DNA of 64,000 nt, taken from the NCBI RefSeq assembly GCF_007786445.1, contig NZ_VNJI01000038.1:1-64000 (forward strand), given 5' to 3'. Under the pieces are notes generated by a model, which was given only the letters and a program-made list of their open reading frames with translations, made no database searches and was not told the origin of the DNA. A program made the translations under genes and the position numbers. This DNA comes from Paenibacillus cremeus (GTDB lineage: Bacteria; Bacillota; Bacilli; Paenibacillales; NBRC-103111). Positions 21,494 through 30,144 of the stretch are shown here, piece by piece (the stretch's first letter is position 1; each line of letters starts with the position of its first letter).

Positions 21494-22927
21494 ATGCATT
21501 TAACGAAACGCTTTTTCCTGATGAATGCACTGGCTGTACTGCTTTCCATAGCACTCACGGCTCTGGCTGTAATGATTTTTGTAGCGGCTTATACAAAGCT
21601 GTTTGGCCGTGAAGCGTATTTCCGTGACATGAAAAATGCATTCGAGGTCCGAGCTGCCATCAGTGAAATCAAGCAGGAGGCGCTGGCCGACGGATTTGAA
21701 CGTTTGATGAATAAGAACGCGCAGCAGGAGCTGCAAGACCGCTTAAAGCCATGGGGTGCGACTGCGATCCTTCTCAAAAACAGGGACGTGCTTTACTCCA
21801 CTAACCAATGGAACCCGATCGATATTGAAAAAGGCCTTCTGCTGTCCGGCGGTACGACGAATCAAGATACGCTCGAGCTGGATGGCAAAACCTACATTTA
21901 CGCCCGGGCGGAGTACAAGCTTCCTTCCGGGGATCAGGGAGTGCTGCTGCTGTTTGCGCCTGTGAAGCTGCAGACCAGCTTCTATTTGGTGCTTGGCTTA
22001 TTTACGTTCGGCTTTTTTATCCTTGTGTTCCTTCTCATGAACTTTTGGGTTTCATACCGCATCTCGCAGGGCATTATTTCGCCGGTGTCCAGACTAAAGG
22101 ACGCTGCGGTACGAATCAGTGAAGGCGATTTAAGCTGGGAAATCGCGGAGGAAGGCGAGGGCGGGGTCCGGGAGCTCAGCCGAACGCTGGAGCTGATGCG
22201 GATCAAGCTGAAGGAATCGATTTATTTGCAGCAAAAATATGATGATAACCGCAAGTTTTTAGTATCGAGCATTTCGCATGATTTGAAAACACCTGTGACT
22301 TCGATTATCGGCTACATTCAAGGCATCATCGATGGCATCGCCAGTACACCGGAGAAAATGGAAGCCTACTTGGAAACAGCCCGCACTAAGGCGGTTCTGG
22401 TGAATGCAATGATCGATGATCTGCTCTTATATTCGAAGCTGGATTTGAACCAGCTCCCCTATCACTTTGAAAAAATCGATCTGGCCCGCTATGTGGAAGA
22501 TGGTGTGGCGGATTACCAATATGAATATAAACAAGCTCGTCTAGCCTTAGAGTTTAGGAATGAATTGAAGGGGCCCGTATCCGTCCTAATCGACCGCGAG
22601 AGGCTGTGGAGAGTGCTCCAAAACATCCTAGTCAATGCGAAGAGCTATATGGACAAGGCGGACGGAAGGGTGTCCGTCATTGTTAGAGAGACGCCGACTT
22701 CGGCGATCATCGAGATTAGGGACAATGGAGCCGGCATTCCGGAGGTCCACCTGCCCCACATTTTCGAGCGCTTTTATCGAGGGGATCCTTCTAGAAGCAA
22801 TGCCGGAGGGAGCGGCTTGGGACTTGCCATTGCGAAGCAAATTGTGGAGGGGCACGACGGGAAAATATGGGCTACAAGCGTGGTTCAAGAAGGAACCCGG
22901 TTCATGATCTCTCTGAAGAAGTTATAG
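21494..22927 (+). CDS. Sensor histidine kinase
   Basis: A 477-residue membrane kinase. Two membrane helices (about 8-32 and 158-182) flank an extracellular sensor of about 125 residues. A HAMP linker follows (SPVSRLKDAAVRISEGDL), then HisKA with SSISHDLKTPVTSIIG (phospho-acceptor His) and HATPase_c with N (NILVNAKSYM), G1 (IRDNGAGIP), F (IFERFYRG) and G2 (GGSGLGLAIAKQIV) boxes. It starts 12 nt after the permease and is followed 16 nt later by its response regulator, so an exporter-linked sensing role is likely. Confidence 0.9.
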   Translation: MHLTKRFFLMNALAVLLSIALTALAVMIFVAAYTKLFGREAYFRDMKNAFEVRAAISEIKQEALADGFERLMNKNAQQELQDRLKPWGATAILLKNRDVLYSTNQWNPIDIEKGLLLSGGTTNQDTLELDGKTYIYARAEYKLPSGDQGVLLLFAPVKLQTSFYLVLGLFTFGFFILVFLLMNFWVSYRISQGIISPVSRLKDAAVRISEGDLSWEIAEEGEGGVRELSRTLELMRIKLKESIYLQQKYDDNRKFLVSSISHDLKTPVTSIIGYIQGIIDGIASTPEKMEAYLETARTKAVLVNAMIDDLLLYSKLDLNQLPYHFEKIDLARYVEDGVADYQYEYKQARLALEFRNELKGPVSVLIDRERLWRVLQNILVNAKSYMDKADGRVSVIVRETPTSAIIEIRDNGAGIPEVHLPHIFERFYRGDPSRSNAGGSGLGLAIAKQIVEGHDGKIWATSVVQEGTRFMISLKKL

Positions 22928-22943
22928 AAGGTTGGAGGCCGGT

Positions 22944-23636
22944 ATGAAAAAGATATTGATTGTTGAGGATGACCCCAGTATTGCCCATCTCCAAAAGGAT
23001 TACCTCGAGCTGAGTCAGTATTCGGTGAAGATCGTAAACAGCGGCTCCGAGGCGCTCAAGGTGCTGAGGAATGACGAGATGGATCTGGTGCTGCTGGACA
23101 TTATGCTGCCGGATATCGACGGGTTTGAAGTGCTCCGAACGATCCGCGAGCGGGCTGACATCCCTGTGCTGCTGGTCTCTGCCAGGGCGGAGGAGATATA
23201 TAAGATCAACGGACTTGGGCTCGGTGCGGACGATTACATCACCAAGCCGTTCAGCTCCGGAGAGCTGGTAGCCCGGGTCAGTGCGCATTTGAAAAAGTTC
23301 GAGCGGATGAAGGAGCGCTTCGGCCAGAATGAGGGAAGCCGGCTAATCGTCCGAGGGCTCGAGCTTCAGAAGGACTCCCGTCGTGTGTTCGTTAATGGGA
23401 ACGAGGTCATGCTCGCTCAGAAGGAATTCGACCTGCTGTTATTTTTGCTCCAAAATGCTAACCGGGTATTTGGGAAGGAAGAGCTGTTCGAACGGATCTG
23501 GGGGATGGATGCGATCAGTGATGCTTCTACGGTCACGGTGCATATCGCAAGAATCCGGGAGAAGATTGAGGAAAATCCCTCCAAGCCTCAGTATATTGGA
23601 ACGGTATGGGGATCAGGCTACCGATTTATGGTGTAA
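22944..23636 (+). CDS. OmpR-family response regulator
   Basis: A 230-residue regulator: receiver domain (acidic pair in VEDDPS, phospho-acceptor Asp in LVLLDIMLPD, Thr/Ser in LLVSARA, Lys in ITKPF) and a C-terminal winged helix (VTVHIARIREKIEENP as recognition region). The ATG at 22944 follows GGAGG by 5 nt; an in-frame ATG 12 nt upstream lies before that RBS. It presumably regulates the exporter operon in response to the kinase. Confidence 0.92.
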   Translation: MKKILIVEDDPSIAHLQKDYLELSQYSVKIVNSGSEALKVLRNDEMDLVLLDIMLPDIDGFEVLRTIRERADIPVLLVSARAEEIYKINGLGLGADDYITKPFSSGELVARVSAHLKKFERMKERFGQNEGSRLIVRGLELQKDSRRVFVNGNEVMLAQKEFDLLLFLLQNANRVFGKEELFERIWGMDAISDASTVTVHIARIREKIEENPSKPQYIGTVWGSGYRFMV

Positions 23637-23649
23637 AGGGGGTAGAACC

Positions 23650-24363
23650 ATGACGATGAATTTAGAAACGGTGATGCAGGAGCTTGAATCACTAGGCAAG
23701 GAGCGTACCAAGAAAATTTACATATCCAATGGTGCGCATGAACCGCTTTTTGGTGTCGCTACCGGAGAGATGAAGCCGATGGCCAAGCTAATCAAAATCA
23801 ATCAGCCCTTAGCTGAACAGCTTTACAGCACAGGGAACTATGATGCTATGTACTTCGCCGGGATCATTGCCGACCCTAAAGCGATGACGGAAGCGGATTT
23901 TGAGCGTTGGATCGCCGGGGCTTATTTTTATATGCTGTCCGATTATGTGGTTGCAGTCACCTTGGCCGAAGCCGATATCGCACAGCAAGTTGCCGACAAA
24001 TGGATCGCAAGCGGCGAGGAGCTGCGAATGTCAGCGGGATGGAGCTGTTACTGCTGGCTGCTCGGCAATCGCCCGGACCGTGAGTTTTCCGAGAGCAAAC
24101 TAAGTACGATGCTGGACCATGTAGAAAAGACGATTCACGATGCCCCCGAACGAGCTAAATACGCCATGAACAACTTTATTTATACGGTTGCGGTATCCTA
24201 TTCACCGCTGCATGATCAGGCCGTCGAGACCGCAAAGGCCGTCGGGCCAGTAGAAGTCAAACGAGACAAGAAAAAAAGCAGCTTCCTGAACGCTTCCGAC
24301 CATATTCAAAAGGCCGTAGATAAAGGGCAGCTTGGCTTCAAGCGTAAACATGTCAGATGTTAA
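23650..24363 (+). CDS. DNA alkylation repair (AlkD-like HEAT-repeat) protein
   Basis: A 237-residue helical protein of the DNA alkylation repair family (PF08713 type). The blocks LEQLYSTGNYDAMYFAGII-like near residue 55, ADFERWIAGAYFYMLSDYVV and AMNNFIYTVAVSY are typical. AAGGGGG 6 nt upstream supports the ATG at 23650; it begins 13 nt after the regulator and so shares the operon. Family members excise alkylated purines by sensing destabilised base pairs, but many paralogs lack demonstrated glycosylase activity. A terminator follows. Confidence 0.8.
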   Translation: MTMNLETVMQELESLGKERTKKIYISNGAHEPLFGVATGEMKPMAKLIKINQPLAEQLYSTGNYDAMYFAGIIADPKAMTEADFERWIAGAYFYMLSDYVVAVTLAEADIAQQVADKWIASGEELRMSAGWSCYCWLLGNRPDREFSESKLSTMLDHVEKTIHDAPERAKYAMNNFIYTVAVSYSPLHDQAVETAKAVGPVEVKRDKKKSSFLNASDHIQKAVDKGQLGFKRKHVRC

Positions 24364-24369
24364 TTCAAT

Positions 24370-24411
24370 CCCGCCAGAGTGGTGTAGAACCATTCGGCGG
24401 GATTTTTTTTT
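24370..24411 (+). terminator. Rho-independent terminator
   Basis: CCCGCC...GTGG pairs with CCATTCGGCGGG (one bulge), followed by nine T residues at 24403-24411. Confidence 0.85.
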
Positions 24412-24456
24412 CGCTAAATACGGCTTTACAAAAGATTCATTTTGAATTGATTAAAA

Positions 24457-24507
24457 TTTACCCTTCTTTTTACATTCGGTTTACATCCATGTCCTATTCT
24501 TTATGAA
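24457..24507 (+). promoter_or_regulatory. PHO-box-like repeats and promoter of the phoX gene
   Basis: TTTACC (24457), TTTACA (24469) and TTTACA (24480) recur at 12- and 11-bp intervals, the pattern of PhoP-binding TT(A/T)ACA repeats known in Bacillus Pho regulons. The last repeat could serve as a -35 with TATGAA (24502-24507) as -10 after 16 bases. A further TTTACA is at 24425. The downstream gene is a phosphatase, which supports phosphate-starvation control. Confidence 0.65.
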
Positions 24508-24543
24508 GAGAGATTATTCATACATAGGAAAGGTAGTGCACAC

Positions 24544-26700
24544 GTGAAAAAAAATAAATTTATCCGCAAAGCGCTCGTTCCCGTTCTCGGCCTTACACTT
24601 CTGGCTCCCACCGTATTCCCAACCATGGCATCAGCGGCAGAAAGCGTTCAAGTCAAATCCGTCGAGTTCATCGGCATGCCGGCTCCATCTACTCCTGATG
24701 AAATGGCTAAGCTTTATACAACCGCTTCGCTCCAAGTTACGTATACAGACGGATCGGTCCGCTCCTTCCCGCTGCAATACAAAATGCTGTTCAAATCGAC
24801 TGACAAAGTCGGCAGCATGATTGCCGGAGTATCCGTCGACGTGAAGGGCAACCCGATTGTCGATACGAGCGTGTCGGGCGCACCCGTGCCATTCGTTTCG
24901 GATGACCCGGATGCTAACTCCCTGATGAAAATCGAAGGCCAAGCACCGACCTCCAAGGGTGGCAATCCGCTGTCACTGGTTACGCATTATGAGTATGTTA
25001 CCCTCAACAACGCGGGCAAATCGGCCTACGGTGTTGTACCGGCTTCGATGAGCCTGACGACGATCGACCAGAACAAGACCACCGGCGAGCTGGTCGCCAC
25101 GGATTTGAAGAAAATCGATTTTTCCGGTGTAGACGGCCTGTGGATTCCCTGTAACGGCTCCCTGACGCCTTGGAACACACACCTTGGCTCCGAGGAATAT
25201 GAGGCGGACGCACGCGCATTCGAAGCCGACCCGACTAAGTCGAGCGTTTACGTCAGTCCGTTCGCGAAAGCCTATTTCCAAGACGACAAAATGGCCGGCA
25301 ACCCGTACGCATACGGCTATCTGCCGGAAGTAACAGTGAAAGCCGACGGCACAACCTCCGTTGTAAAGCACTACTCGATGGGCCGCTTCTCGCACGAGCT
25401 TGGCAAAGTGGCTCCAGACCAAAAAACAGTGTTTTACGGCGATGACGGCGGCAACACCATGCTCTTCATGTACGTAGCTGATAAATCTCAGGACCTCTCG
25501 TCGGGAACACTGTATGCGGCGAAGTTCAATCAAACAAGTGACACGAACGGCGGTGCCGGCTCCTTGCAGTGGATTAGCCTCGGACATGCAACGGATGCTG
25601 AGATCCAAGACTATGTCAACAAAGGTCTTAAATTCAGCGACATGTTCGAAACAGCGGATAAAGATACCGAAGGCTTCACCAAAATCAAGACGTACCCAAG
25701 CGGTAAAATCGAATGGCTGAAAGTAAAGCCAGGTATGGAAAAAGCGGCATCCTTCCTCGAATCCCGCCGTTATGCGGCTATGCTTGGCGCAACATCCGAG
25801 TGGAACAAGATGGAAGGCGTTACGGCCAACGCGAAGGACAAGAAGATTTATATCGCGATGTCGTATGTCGAGAAATCCATGGAAGCTGATACGAAGAATG
25901 CCGATCCGATCGACGAAATTCACGTGAATAAAGTTAGAGCCGGTGCCGTGTATCAGCTTGATCTCGCTGGGGGCGTGAAGGATTCCGCGGGCAATACGAT
26001 CAACAGTGATTACGCAGCTTCGACCATGTCCGGCTTGGTCGTAGGTAAAGACCTTGCAAAAGCCGATTGGAAAGGCAATACGGCCGACGACAATGCGATC
26101 GGCAACCCGGATAACATCTCCTACTCCGAAGAGCTCCGCACGCTGTTCATCGGCGAAGACAGCGGTATGCATGCTAACAACTACGTCTGGGCCTACAATA
26201 TTGACACGAAAAAGCTGTCTCGTATCTTGACAACCCCTGCAGGTGCGGAAGCGACCGGTCTTCAGTTCGTTGATAACTATAACGGTTTCCGCTATGTCAT
26301 GAGCAATATCCAGCATCCGGGTGATGAAATGATTCTTTCGGACGCGCTGAAGGCGCAGGTTTCCCCGCTGATTGACAAGTACTGGGATGGAAAGCGTTCC
26401 GGTGCGGTAGGCTACCTGAGCGGACTTCCGACCATGGACCAAATGCTCGCATGGAAGGATACGGACCAGTCGATGTCCCCACTGCGCAGCACGGCAGAAG
26501 TAAAGGGTGCGAAGGTCGCTTGGAATGACGCCGACCGCAGCATCACGATTACCAAAGGATCGAATACCTTGGTCGTGAAGCTCGGCGATTCCATGGCAAA
26601 GGTCAACGGGCAGGACGTGAAGCTGGCATCCCCGGCGAAGGTTGACAACGAATCAGCTGTGTTTCCAACGGCAACGCTGATGAATTTCTTGAACAAGTAA
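24544..26700 (+). CDS. phoX: PhoX-family alkaline phosphatase with C-terminal stalk domain
   Basis: A 718-residue secreted protein. Signal peptide 1-31 (cleavage after ASA). The PhoX/DUF839 core shows CNGSLTPWNTHLGSEEYEAD (metal-site block with its Cys), YSMGRFSHELGKV, VFYGDDGGNTMLFMY, KKIYIAMSYVEKS and NPDNISYSEELRTLFIGEDS. PhoX enzymes are calcium- and iron-dependent phosphatases acting outside the membrane; the usual export signal is Tat, whereas this N-terminus (KKNKFIRKA) has no twin Arg. The last 75 residues (AKVAWNDADRSITITKGSNT then MAKVNGQDVKL) form a copper amine oxidase N-like 'stalk' domain, an unusual addition. The start is GTG 24544 with GGAAAGG 10 nt upstream. Confidence 0.85.
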   Translation: MKKNKFIRKALVPVLGLTLLAPTVFPTMASAAESVQVKSVEFIGMPAPSTPDEMAKLYTTASLQVTYTDGSVRSFPLQYKMLFKSTDKVGSMIAGVSVDVKGNPIVDTSVSGAPVPFVSDDPDANSLMKIEGQAPTSKGGNPLSLVTHYEYVTLNNAGKSAYGVVPASMSLTTIDQNKTTGELVATDLKKIDFSGVDGLWIPCNGSLTPWNTHLGSEEYEADARAFEADPTKSSVYVSPFAKAYFQDDKMAGNPYAYGYLPEVTVKADGTTSVVKHYSMGRFSHELGKVAPDQKTVFYGDDGGNTMLFMYVADKSQDLSSGTLYAAKFNQTSDTNGGAGSLQWISLGHATDAEIQDYVNKGLKFSDMFETADKDTEGFTKIKTYPSGKIEWLKVKPGMEKAASFLESRRYAAMLGATSEWNKMEGVTANAKDKKIYIAMSYVEKSMEADTKNADPIDEIHVNKVRAGAVYQLDLAGGVKDSAGNTINSDYAASTMSGLVVGKDLAKADWKGNTADDNAIGNPDNISYSEELRTLFIGEDSGMHANNYVWAYNIDTKKLSRILTTPAGAEATGLQFVDNYNGFRYVMSNIQHPGDEMILSDALKAQVSPLIDKYWDGKRSGAVGYLSGLPTMDQMLAWKDTDQSMSPLRSTAEVKGAKVAWNDADRSITITKGSNTLVVKLGDSMAKVNGQDVKLASPAKVDNESAVFPTATLMNFLNK

Positions 26701-26725
26701 TAGCGATTCACAAGGCATCTTGGGG

Positions 26726-26772
26726 AAAGACCGAGAAGAGCGGTGCTCCGTCTCTTCCGGTCTTTCTTTTTC
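26726..26772 (+). terminator. Terminator of the phoX gene
   Basis: A long stem, AAAGACCG-GAAGAG-CGG with CCG-CTCTTC-CGGTCTTT (two 1-nt internal mismatches, TGCT loop), is followed by CTTTTTCTT. Confidence 0.85.
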
Positions 26773-26802
26773 TTACCTAAAATTAATGGAGGTATTTCTA
26801 GC

Positions 26803-27092
26803 ATGAAACATGAAGGGGCGAGCGCATCCTCAGAAGCGGATGAAGGCGCACTTGCCATTACCGTCAACGGCAGGCTTGTCGACGGGCAAGCTTACCGCAG
26901 CAACGATTTGTCCGAGCTGTACGTTCCCCTCCGAAGCGTGGCTGAGGAGCTCGAGCGTTCACTGCCGACAACGTGGGCGATTGGATGCTCCACTGCCACA
27001 TTCTAGATCATACGATGAACGGCGGCGAGCTGGCTTCGATGGCCCACGGTGAGATGGGCGGTCTAATGACGCTTGTGAAGGTGACTGAATAA
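26803..27092 (+). pseudogene. Remnant of a multicopper oxidase with stalk domain
   Basis: From ATG 26803 one frame reads MKHEGASASSEADEG and then a copper amine oxidase N-like stalk segment (AITVNGRLVDGQAY, ELYVPLRSVAEELE). At about 26960 the coding moves to another frame: TADNVGDWMLHCHILDHTMN, GGELASMAHGEMGG, ending at TAA 27092. The second part is the type-1 copper site (HCH-x3-H) that ends a multicopper oxidase. An internal deletion with frameshift has removed most of the enzyme. It lies directly after the phosphatase gene. Confidence 0.7.
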
Positions 27093-27130
27093 AATCAATA
27101 AATTTTGCTTCCAGTGAAAAGAACGAACAA

Positions 27131-27160
27131 AAAAAGCACCATCAACCGATGGTGCTTTTT
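27131..27160. terminator. Bidirectional terminator
   Basis: AAAAAGCACCATC (27131-27143) and GATGGTGCTTTTT (27148-27160) pair perfectly around AACC. It serves the oxidase remnant on one side and the hydrolase gene on the other. Confidence 0.9.
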
Positions 27161-27211
27161 GGCGATTTTGTGCGTGCTCGTGGTCCGCCATTCATCTTTT
27201 CAGCGCACAGC

Positions 27212-27901
27212 CTACTGATTCTTGATTTGCGGAGCTTCGACAATAGCCTGGAGGCGCTCTTGCAGGTTCTCTGTACAGACACCGCCATGGAAAGCGATAA
27301 CCGTGTTAAGTTCCAACGCTCGGAATTTGGCAATCGATTGCAGCGCGGTGGCTGGATCTGGGGTATGTACCGGATTAAACGACTGCAGCACGCCATTGTC
27401 TGCGGTGAGAGCATCCCCGGTTACCAGTGTTTTGCTCGGGATATGATACAGCGAAATATGATCCGGCGAGTGCCCCGGCGTAAACACAACTTGAATGCCC
27501 CCCGCATACGGGAGAACATCGCCATCATGCAGCACGACATCCACCTTCACGGGAGGAGCGAGCTTCTTGCTCTTGACGAGCGGCTCTTCTCCGGCCAAGT
27601 ACGGCACGGCGACCTCATGAGCGAGCACCTGCACCTGATCTCCAAAAGCCTGAACCAGCTCCGGTAGGCTGCCGATATGATCCATATCCTGATGGGTAAT
27701 GATGATTTTGGTCAGCTTCTCAAAAGGAACCTGTGCCTCTTGAAACGCGTCGCGAATGGTCTCCAATTGGCCGGGAATGCCGGTGTCGACGAGAATTACA
27801 TCTTGATCATCCCACAGTACGGTCGGATGAATAACAAAGGGATTGCCTCGTACTTCTAAATTCAGTTGAAGAGCTTTGATGCCTGTGCTGGATGGAGCCA
27901 C
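27212..27901 (-). CDS. MBL-fold metallo-hydrolase
   Basis: A protein of about 229 residues with the metallo-beta-lactamase fold. The metal-binding motif is ITHQDMDHIG (HxDxDH), with further ligands His in FTPGHSPDHISLY, Asp in LVTGDALT and His in VIAFHGGVC. The GTG at 27901 is preferred since AAGGCGG lies 9-10 nt upstream; a GTG at 27910 would abut the RBS. Glyoxalase-II-like or lactonase-like activity is typical of this size class. It stands alone, ending at a bidirectional terminator. Confidence 0.85.
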   Translation of the reverse strand: MAPSSTGIKALQLNLEVRGNPFVIHPTVLWDDQDVILVDTGIPGQLETIRDAFQEAQVPFEKLTKIIITHQDMDHIGSLPELVQAFGDQVQVLAHEVAVPYLAGEEPLVKSKKLAPPVKVDVVLHDGDVLPYAGGIQVVFTPGHSPDHISLYHIPSKTLVTGDALTADNGVLQSFNPVHTPDPATALQSIAKFRALELNTVIAFHGGVCTENLQERLQAIVEAPQIKNQ

Positions 27902-27971
27902 TGCGAACACCGCCTTATTGAGAAATAGGGTACGTCTTCATTATTCAACAGCAGCGGCAGGAAATGCAAAT

Positions 27972-29027
27972 TTAGGAAGGCTTGGGGGCTGCTTCGCTGT
28001 ACCGGGCCGTGCTGTCCCGAATGACGAGCTCCGGCTTTTTTGGCATCTCCGGGGTGACCGGCTTGCCCTCGATCCGCTGCAGCAGCAGGTCAACCAGCTT
28101 GGCGCTGGACCATGCCAGATCGTAGCTGACATTCGTCAGGTTCGGCCGCAAGCTGCGGAAAAACTCCGACGGGCCAAAGCCGATGACGGACAGATCCTGC
28201 GGCACGCGGATGCCGTGATCGAAGAAGTAATTCAGGGCAGCGACCGTCGTGATTTCGTTGGAAATCATCAGTGCCGTCGGCCGATCCGTCTGGAACAGCT
28301 TGTGAATGCCGTTGTAGCTTTCGTCCATTTGGCCGGGAATTTTGACGATCATCTCTTCCTGAAACGGGACGCCATACTGCTTCAACGCTTTCTGGAAGCC
28401 GCGGATGCGGTCCGCGTTGAACGGCAGATAGCCTCCCTTGACACTACCGACCACAAACCGAATGTGCTTATGGTTCAAATCCAGCAAATATTTGCCCGCA
28501 ATATACCCGCCTTCCACATCGTCAGAGGAAACGTAGTAGCGGTCCTGTGGGTTGTCCGAGTACTTCATGTTGTAGACGTAAGGAATGTCTGCTTCTTCCA
28601 GCATGGCGGTGAGGGTATCGTTCTGCGAAGGACTAAAGATAATGAAGCCGTCCGCCACCTGATTTTTGATCACCTCGAAATACGACTCCGAGTCTGCAGT
28701 GGCCGCTGTAATCAGCAAAATATTATAGCCTTCCTTGTGTGCCTTCTCCGTCAAAGCTTTGAATTGAGCTTGAAATCCGGCGTTAAACATGATGTTGCTT
28801 ATATGGGATTGCCCGATGACGAGGCCTAGGATGTAGCTTTTGCCGGATTTGAAGATCCGGGCGGTCTTGCTTGGAATATATCCGAGGCGCTCGATGGCAT
28901 CGAGTACTTTTTGCCTGGTGCGCGGTTTCACGAGTGTAGATTCGTTCAAGACCCGGGATACGGTGGAGGTGGTTACCTTCGCTTCTTGGGCGACGTCGCG
29001 GATTGTGGGCTTTTTGATCTGCCTCAC
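27972..29027 (-). CDS. LacI-family regulator 1
   Basis: A repressor of about 350 residues. The N-terminal helix-turn-helix and hinge (IRDVAQEAKVTTSTVSRVLN, then a KTARIFKSGKSY linker) is followed by a periplasmic-binding-protein-type ligand domain (YILGLVIGQSHIS to the C-terminus). The only conventional start, GTG 29027, overlaps the RBS AAGGGGTGA; an ATC at 29018 (ATC AAA AAG) has ideal spacing and is matched in the paralog at 30145-31176, so a near-cognate start is possible. An operator-like palindrome at 29054-29071 suggests autoregulation. The ligand is probably a sugar handled by the locus. Confidence 0.9.
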   Translation of the reverse strand: MRQIKKPTIRDVAQEAKVTTSTVSRVLNESTLVKPRTRQKVLDAIERLGYIPSKTARIFKSGKSYILGLVIGQSHISNIMFNAGFQAQFKALTEKAHKEGYNILLITAATADSESYFEVIKNQVADGFIIFSPSQNDTLTAMLEEADIPYVYNMKYSDNPQDRYYVSSDDVEGGYIAGKYLLDLNHKHIRFVVGSVKGGYLPFNADRIRGFQKALKQYGVPFQEEMIVKIPGQMDESYNGIHKLFQTDRPTALMISNEITTVAALNYFFDHGIRVPQDLSVIGFGPSEFFRSLRPNLTNVSYDLAWSSAKLVDLLLQRIEGKPVTPEMPKKPELVIRDSTARYSEAAPKPS

Positions 29028-29053
29028 CCCTTAAAACAATATAAGAAACTTAA

Positions 29054-29071
29054 AATGTAAACGATATCATT
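29054..29071. promoter_or_regulatory. LacI-type operator upstream of regulator gene 1
   Basis: AATGTAAACGATATCATT is a CG-centred imperfect palindrome, 27-44 nt before the GTG start. It matches 15 of 18 bases of the core of the site at 29194-29217. It also resembles a CcpA cre site (TGTAAACGATATCA), so carbon catabolite control is an alternative. Confidence 0.6.
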
Positions 29072-29193
29072 ATACCAGATATTTTCAATTTTAAACACCT
29101 TCTTTTAGCGTTACAAACGGCAATAAATCGAGTTGACAATCCACAAAAGTAGTAATAATATGGTTATGGAAGGGCTTACAAGGACGTGTATAG

Positions 29194-29217
29194 AAAAATG
29201 GCAACGATACCATTTTT
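29194..29217. promoter_or_regulatory. LacI-type operator upstream of the AraC gene
   Basis: The core ATGGCAACGATACCAT, with A5/T5-type flanks, is a CG-centred palindrome with two asymmetric positions per half. It lies 20-45 nt before the AraC coding start, where a repressor would block initiation. It is a near-copy of the perfect site at 38348-38371. Confidence 0.65.
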
Positions 29218-29237
29218 GAATCATAGAGAGGGGTATG

Positions 29238-30023
29238 ATGAACATGCAACCTGCTCCAATGATTGAACCAGTGAAGAAGTACTTTGGTTACAAACCCGTC
29301 GTTACACAGCAAAAGTCCATTGAATCCAATCTGTCGCTTGAATATGCTCATGTCATCGAGCTGGAGGAGAAGCTGTGCCATACGGTGATGAAATGCACAC
29401 CCAGAAGGCTGCAGGAAACGATGGACTTCATTGACGCCACGCTCGACTTCGTCCCATCGGCCGATACGGTAACTGCAAGACGCGTGTATTTGCACCTGAT
29501 TCATGCGCTTCTTCGAACGGTTTACAAGTCGGGAGTATCGCTAGGCGATGTGCTTAGCCATCATGCAGACTATCATGCCAGCATCGAGCAGGCGGAGACC
29601 AAGCAAGAGATTCATGCTTTTGTTGGAGACCTGTGCGCAACGATCGGCCGGTATATGATGGGGCTGCGCATGGACAAAAATCATCGCATCGTCTGGGAGG
29701 TCAAAGCCTACATCGAGGCGCATTTCAACGTCGATTTCGGCTTGGAGCAGCTATCGGAGCGGATGAACTGCTCGGCCACGTACATTAACCGGCTGCTAAA
29801 GCAGCATACGGGCAGCACGTTCTACAACCTGCTCACTGAAAAGCGCATCGCCTGCTCTAAGCAGCTGCTCACCTTAAACGACTGGACCATTAATCAGATC
29901 AGCAGCGAGGTGGGCTACAACAATGTGCACAGCTTCATCCGTGCTTTTAAGCGCAGCGAGGGCCTTACGCCGGGACAATTCCGTGATCTTATGGTCGGTC
30001 CAGACGCGCTGTATGCCGAATAA
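29238..30023 (+). CDS. AraC-family regulator
   Basis: A protein of about 261 residues. The N-terminal 150 residues are helical without a cupin pattern. The C-terminal 100 residues are an AraC double helix-turn-helix: GLEQLSERMNCSATYINRLL, then WTINQISSEVGYNNVHSFIR and the closing GLTPGQFRD. ATGs at 29235, 29238 and 29244 are possible; AGAGGGG at 29227-29233 best serves 29238 or 29244. It is divergent from LacI gene 1 and shares with it an intergenic region with two operator-like sites. It may activate the transporter operon at 32.4 kb through direct repeats there. Confidence 0.85.
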   Translation: MNMQPAPMIEPVKKYFGYKPVVTQQKSIESNLSLEYAHVIELEEKLCHTVMKCTPRRLQETMDFIDATLDFVPSADTVTARRVYLHLIHALLRTVYKSGVSLGDVLSHHADYHASIEQAETKQEIHAFVGDLCATIGRYMMGLRMDKNHRIVWEVKAYIEAHFNVDFGLEQLSERMNCSATYINRLLKQHTGSTFYNLLTEKRIACSKQLLTLNDWTINQISSEVGYNNVHSFIRAFKRSEGLTPGQFRDLMVGPDALYAE

Positions 30024-30041
30024 ACCCCAGCCCCAAAACCA

Positions 30042-30101
30042 AAAACTCCGTATGCAGCAGCCGGTAGTTAAGCTTCCCCGGCCCATGCCATACGGAGTTT
30101 T
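30042..30101. terminator. Bidirectional terminator between convergent regulator genes
   Basis: AAAACTCCGTATG (30042-30054) and CATACGGAGTTTT (30089-30101) are perfect inverted arms with a 34-nt loop, lying between the convergent AraC and LacI genes. Confidence 0.75.
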
Positions 30102-30144
30102 CAGTCAGTCCTTATCTCCTCTATTTGTGCTGCTGCGCCCGGCA

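Noticed and set aside
24973..26442. Long minus-strand open frame (489 codons) opposite the phoX gene
   Set aside because: It is the codon-bias shadow of a GC-rich real gene; it has no RBS, and the plus strand carries a signal peptide and PhoX motifs.
26743..27052. Two overlapping plus-strand frames as separate genes
   Set aside because: They are different frames over the same decayed multicopper oxidase; only the stalk and HCH segments are protein-like.
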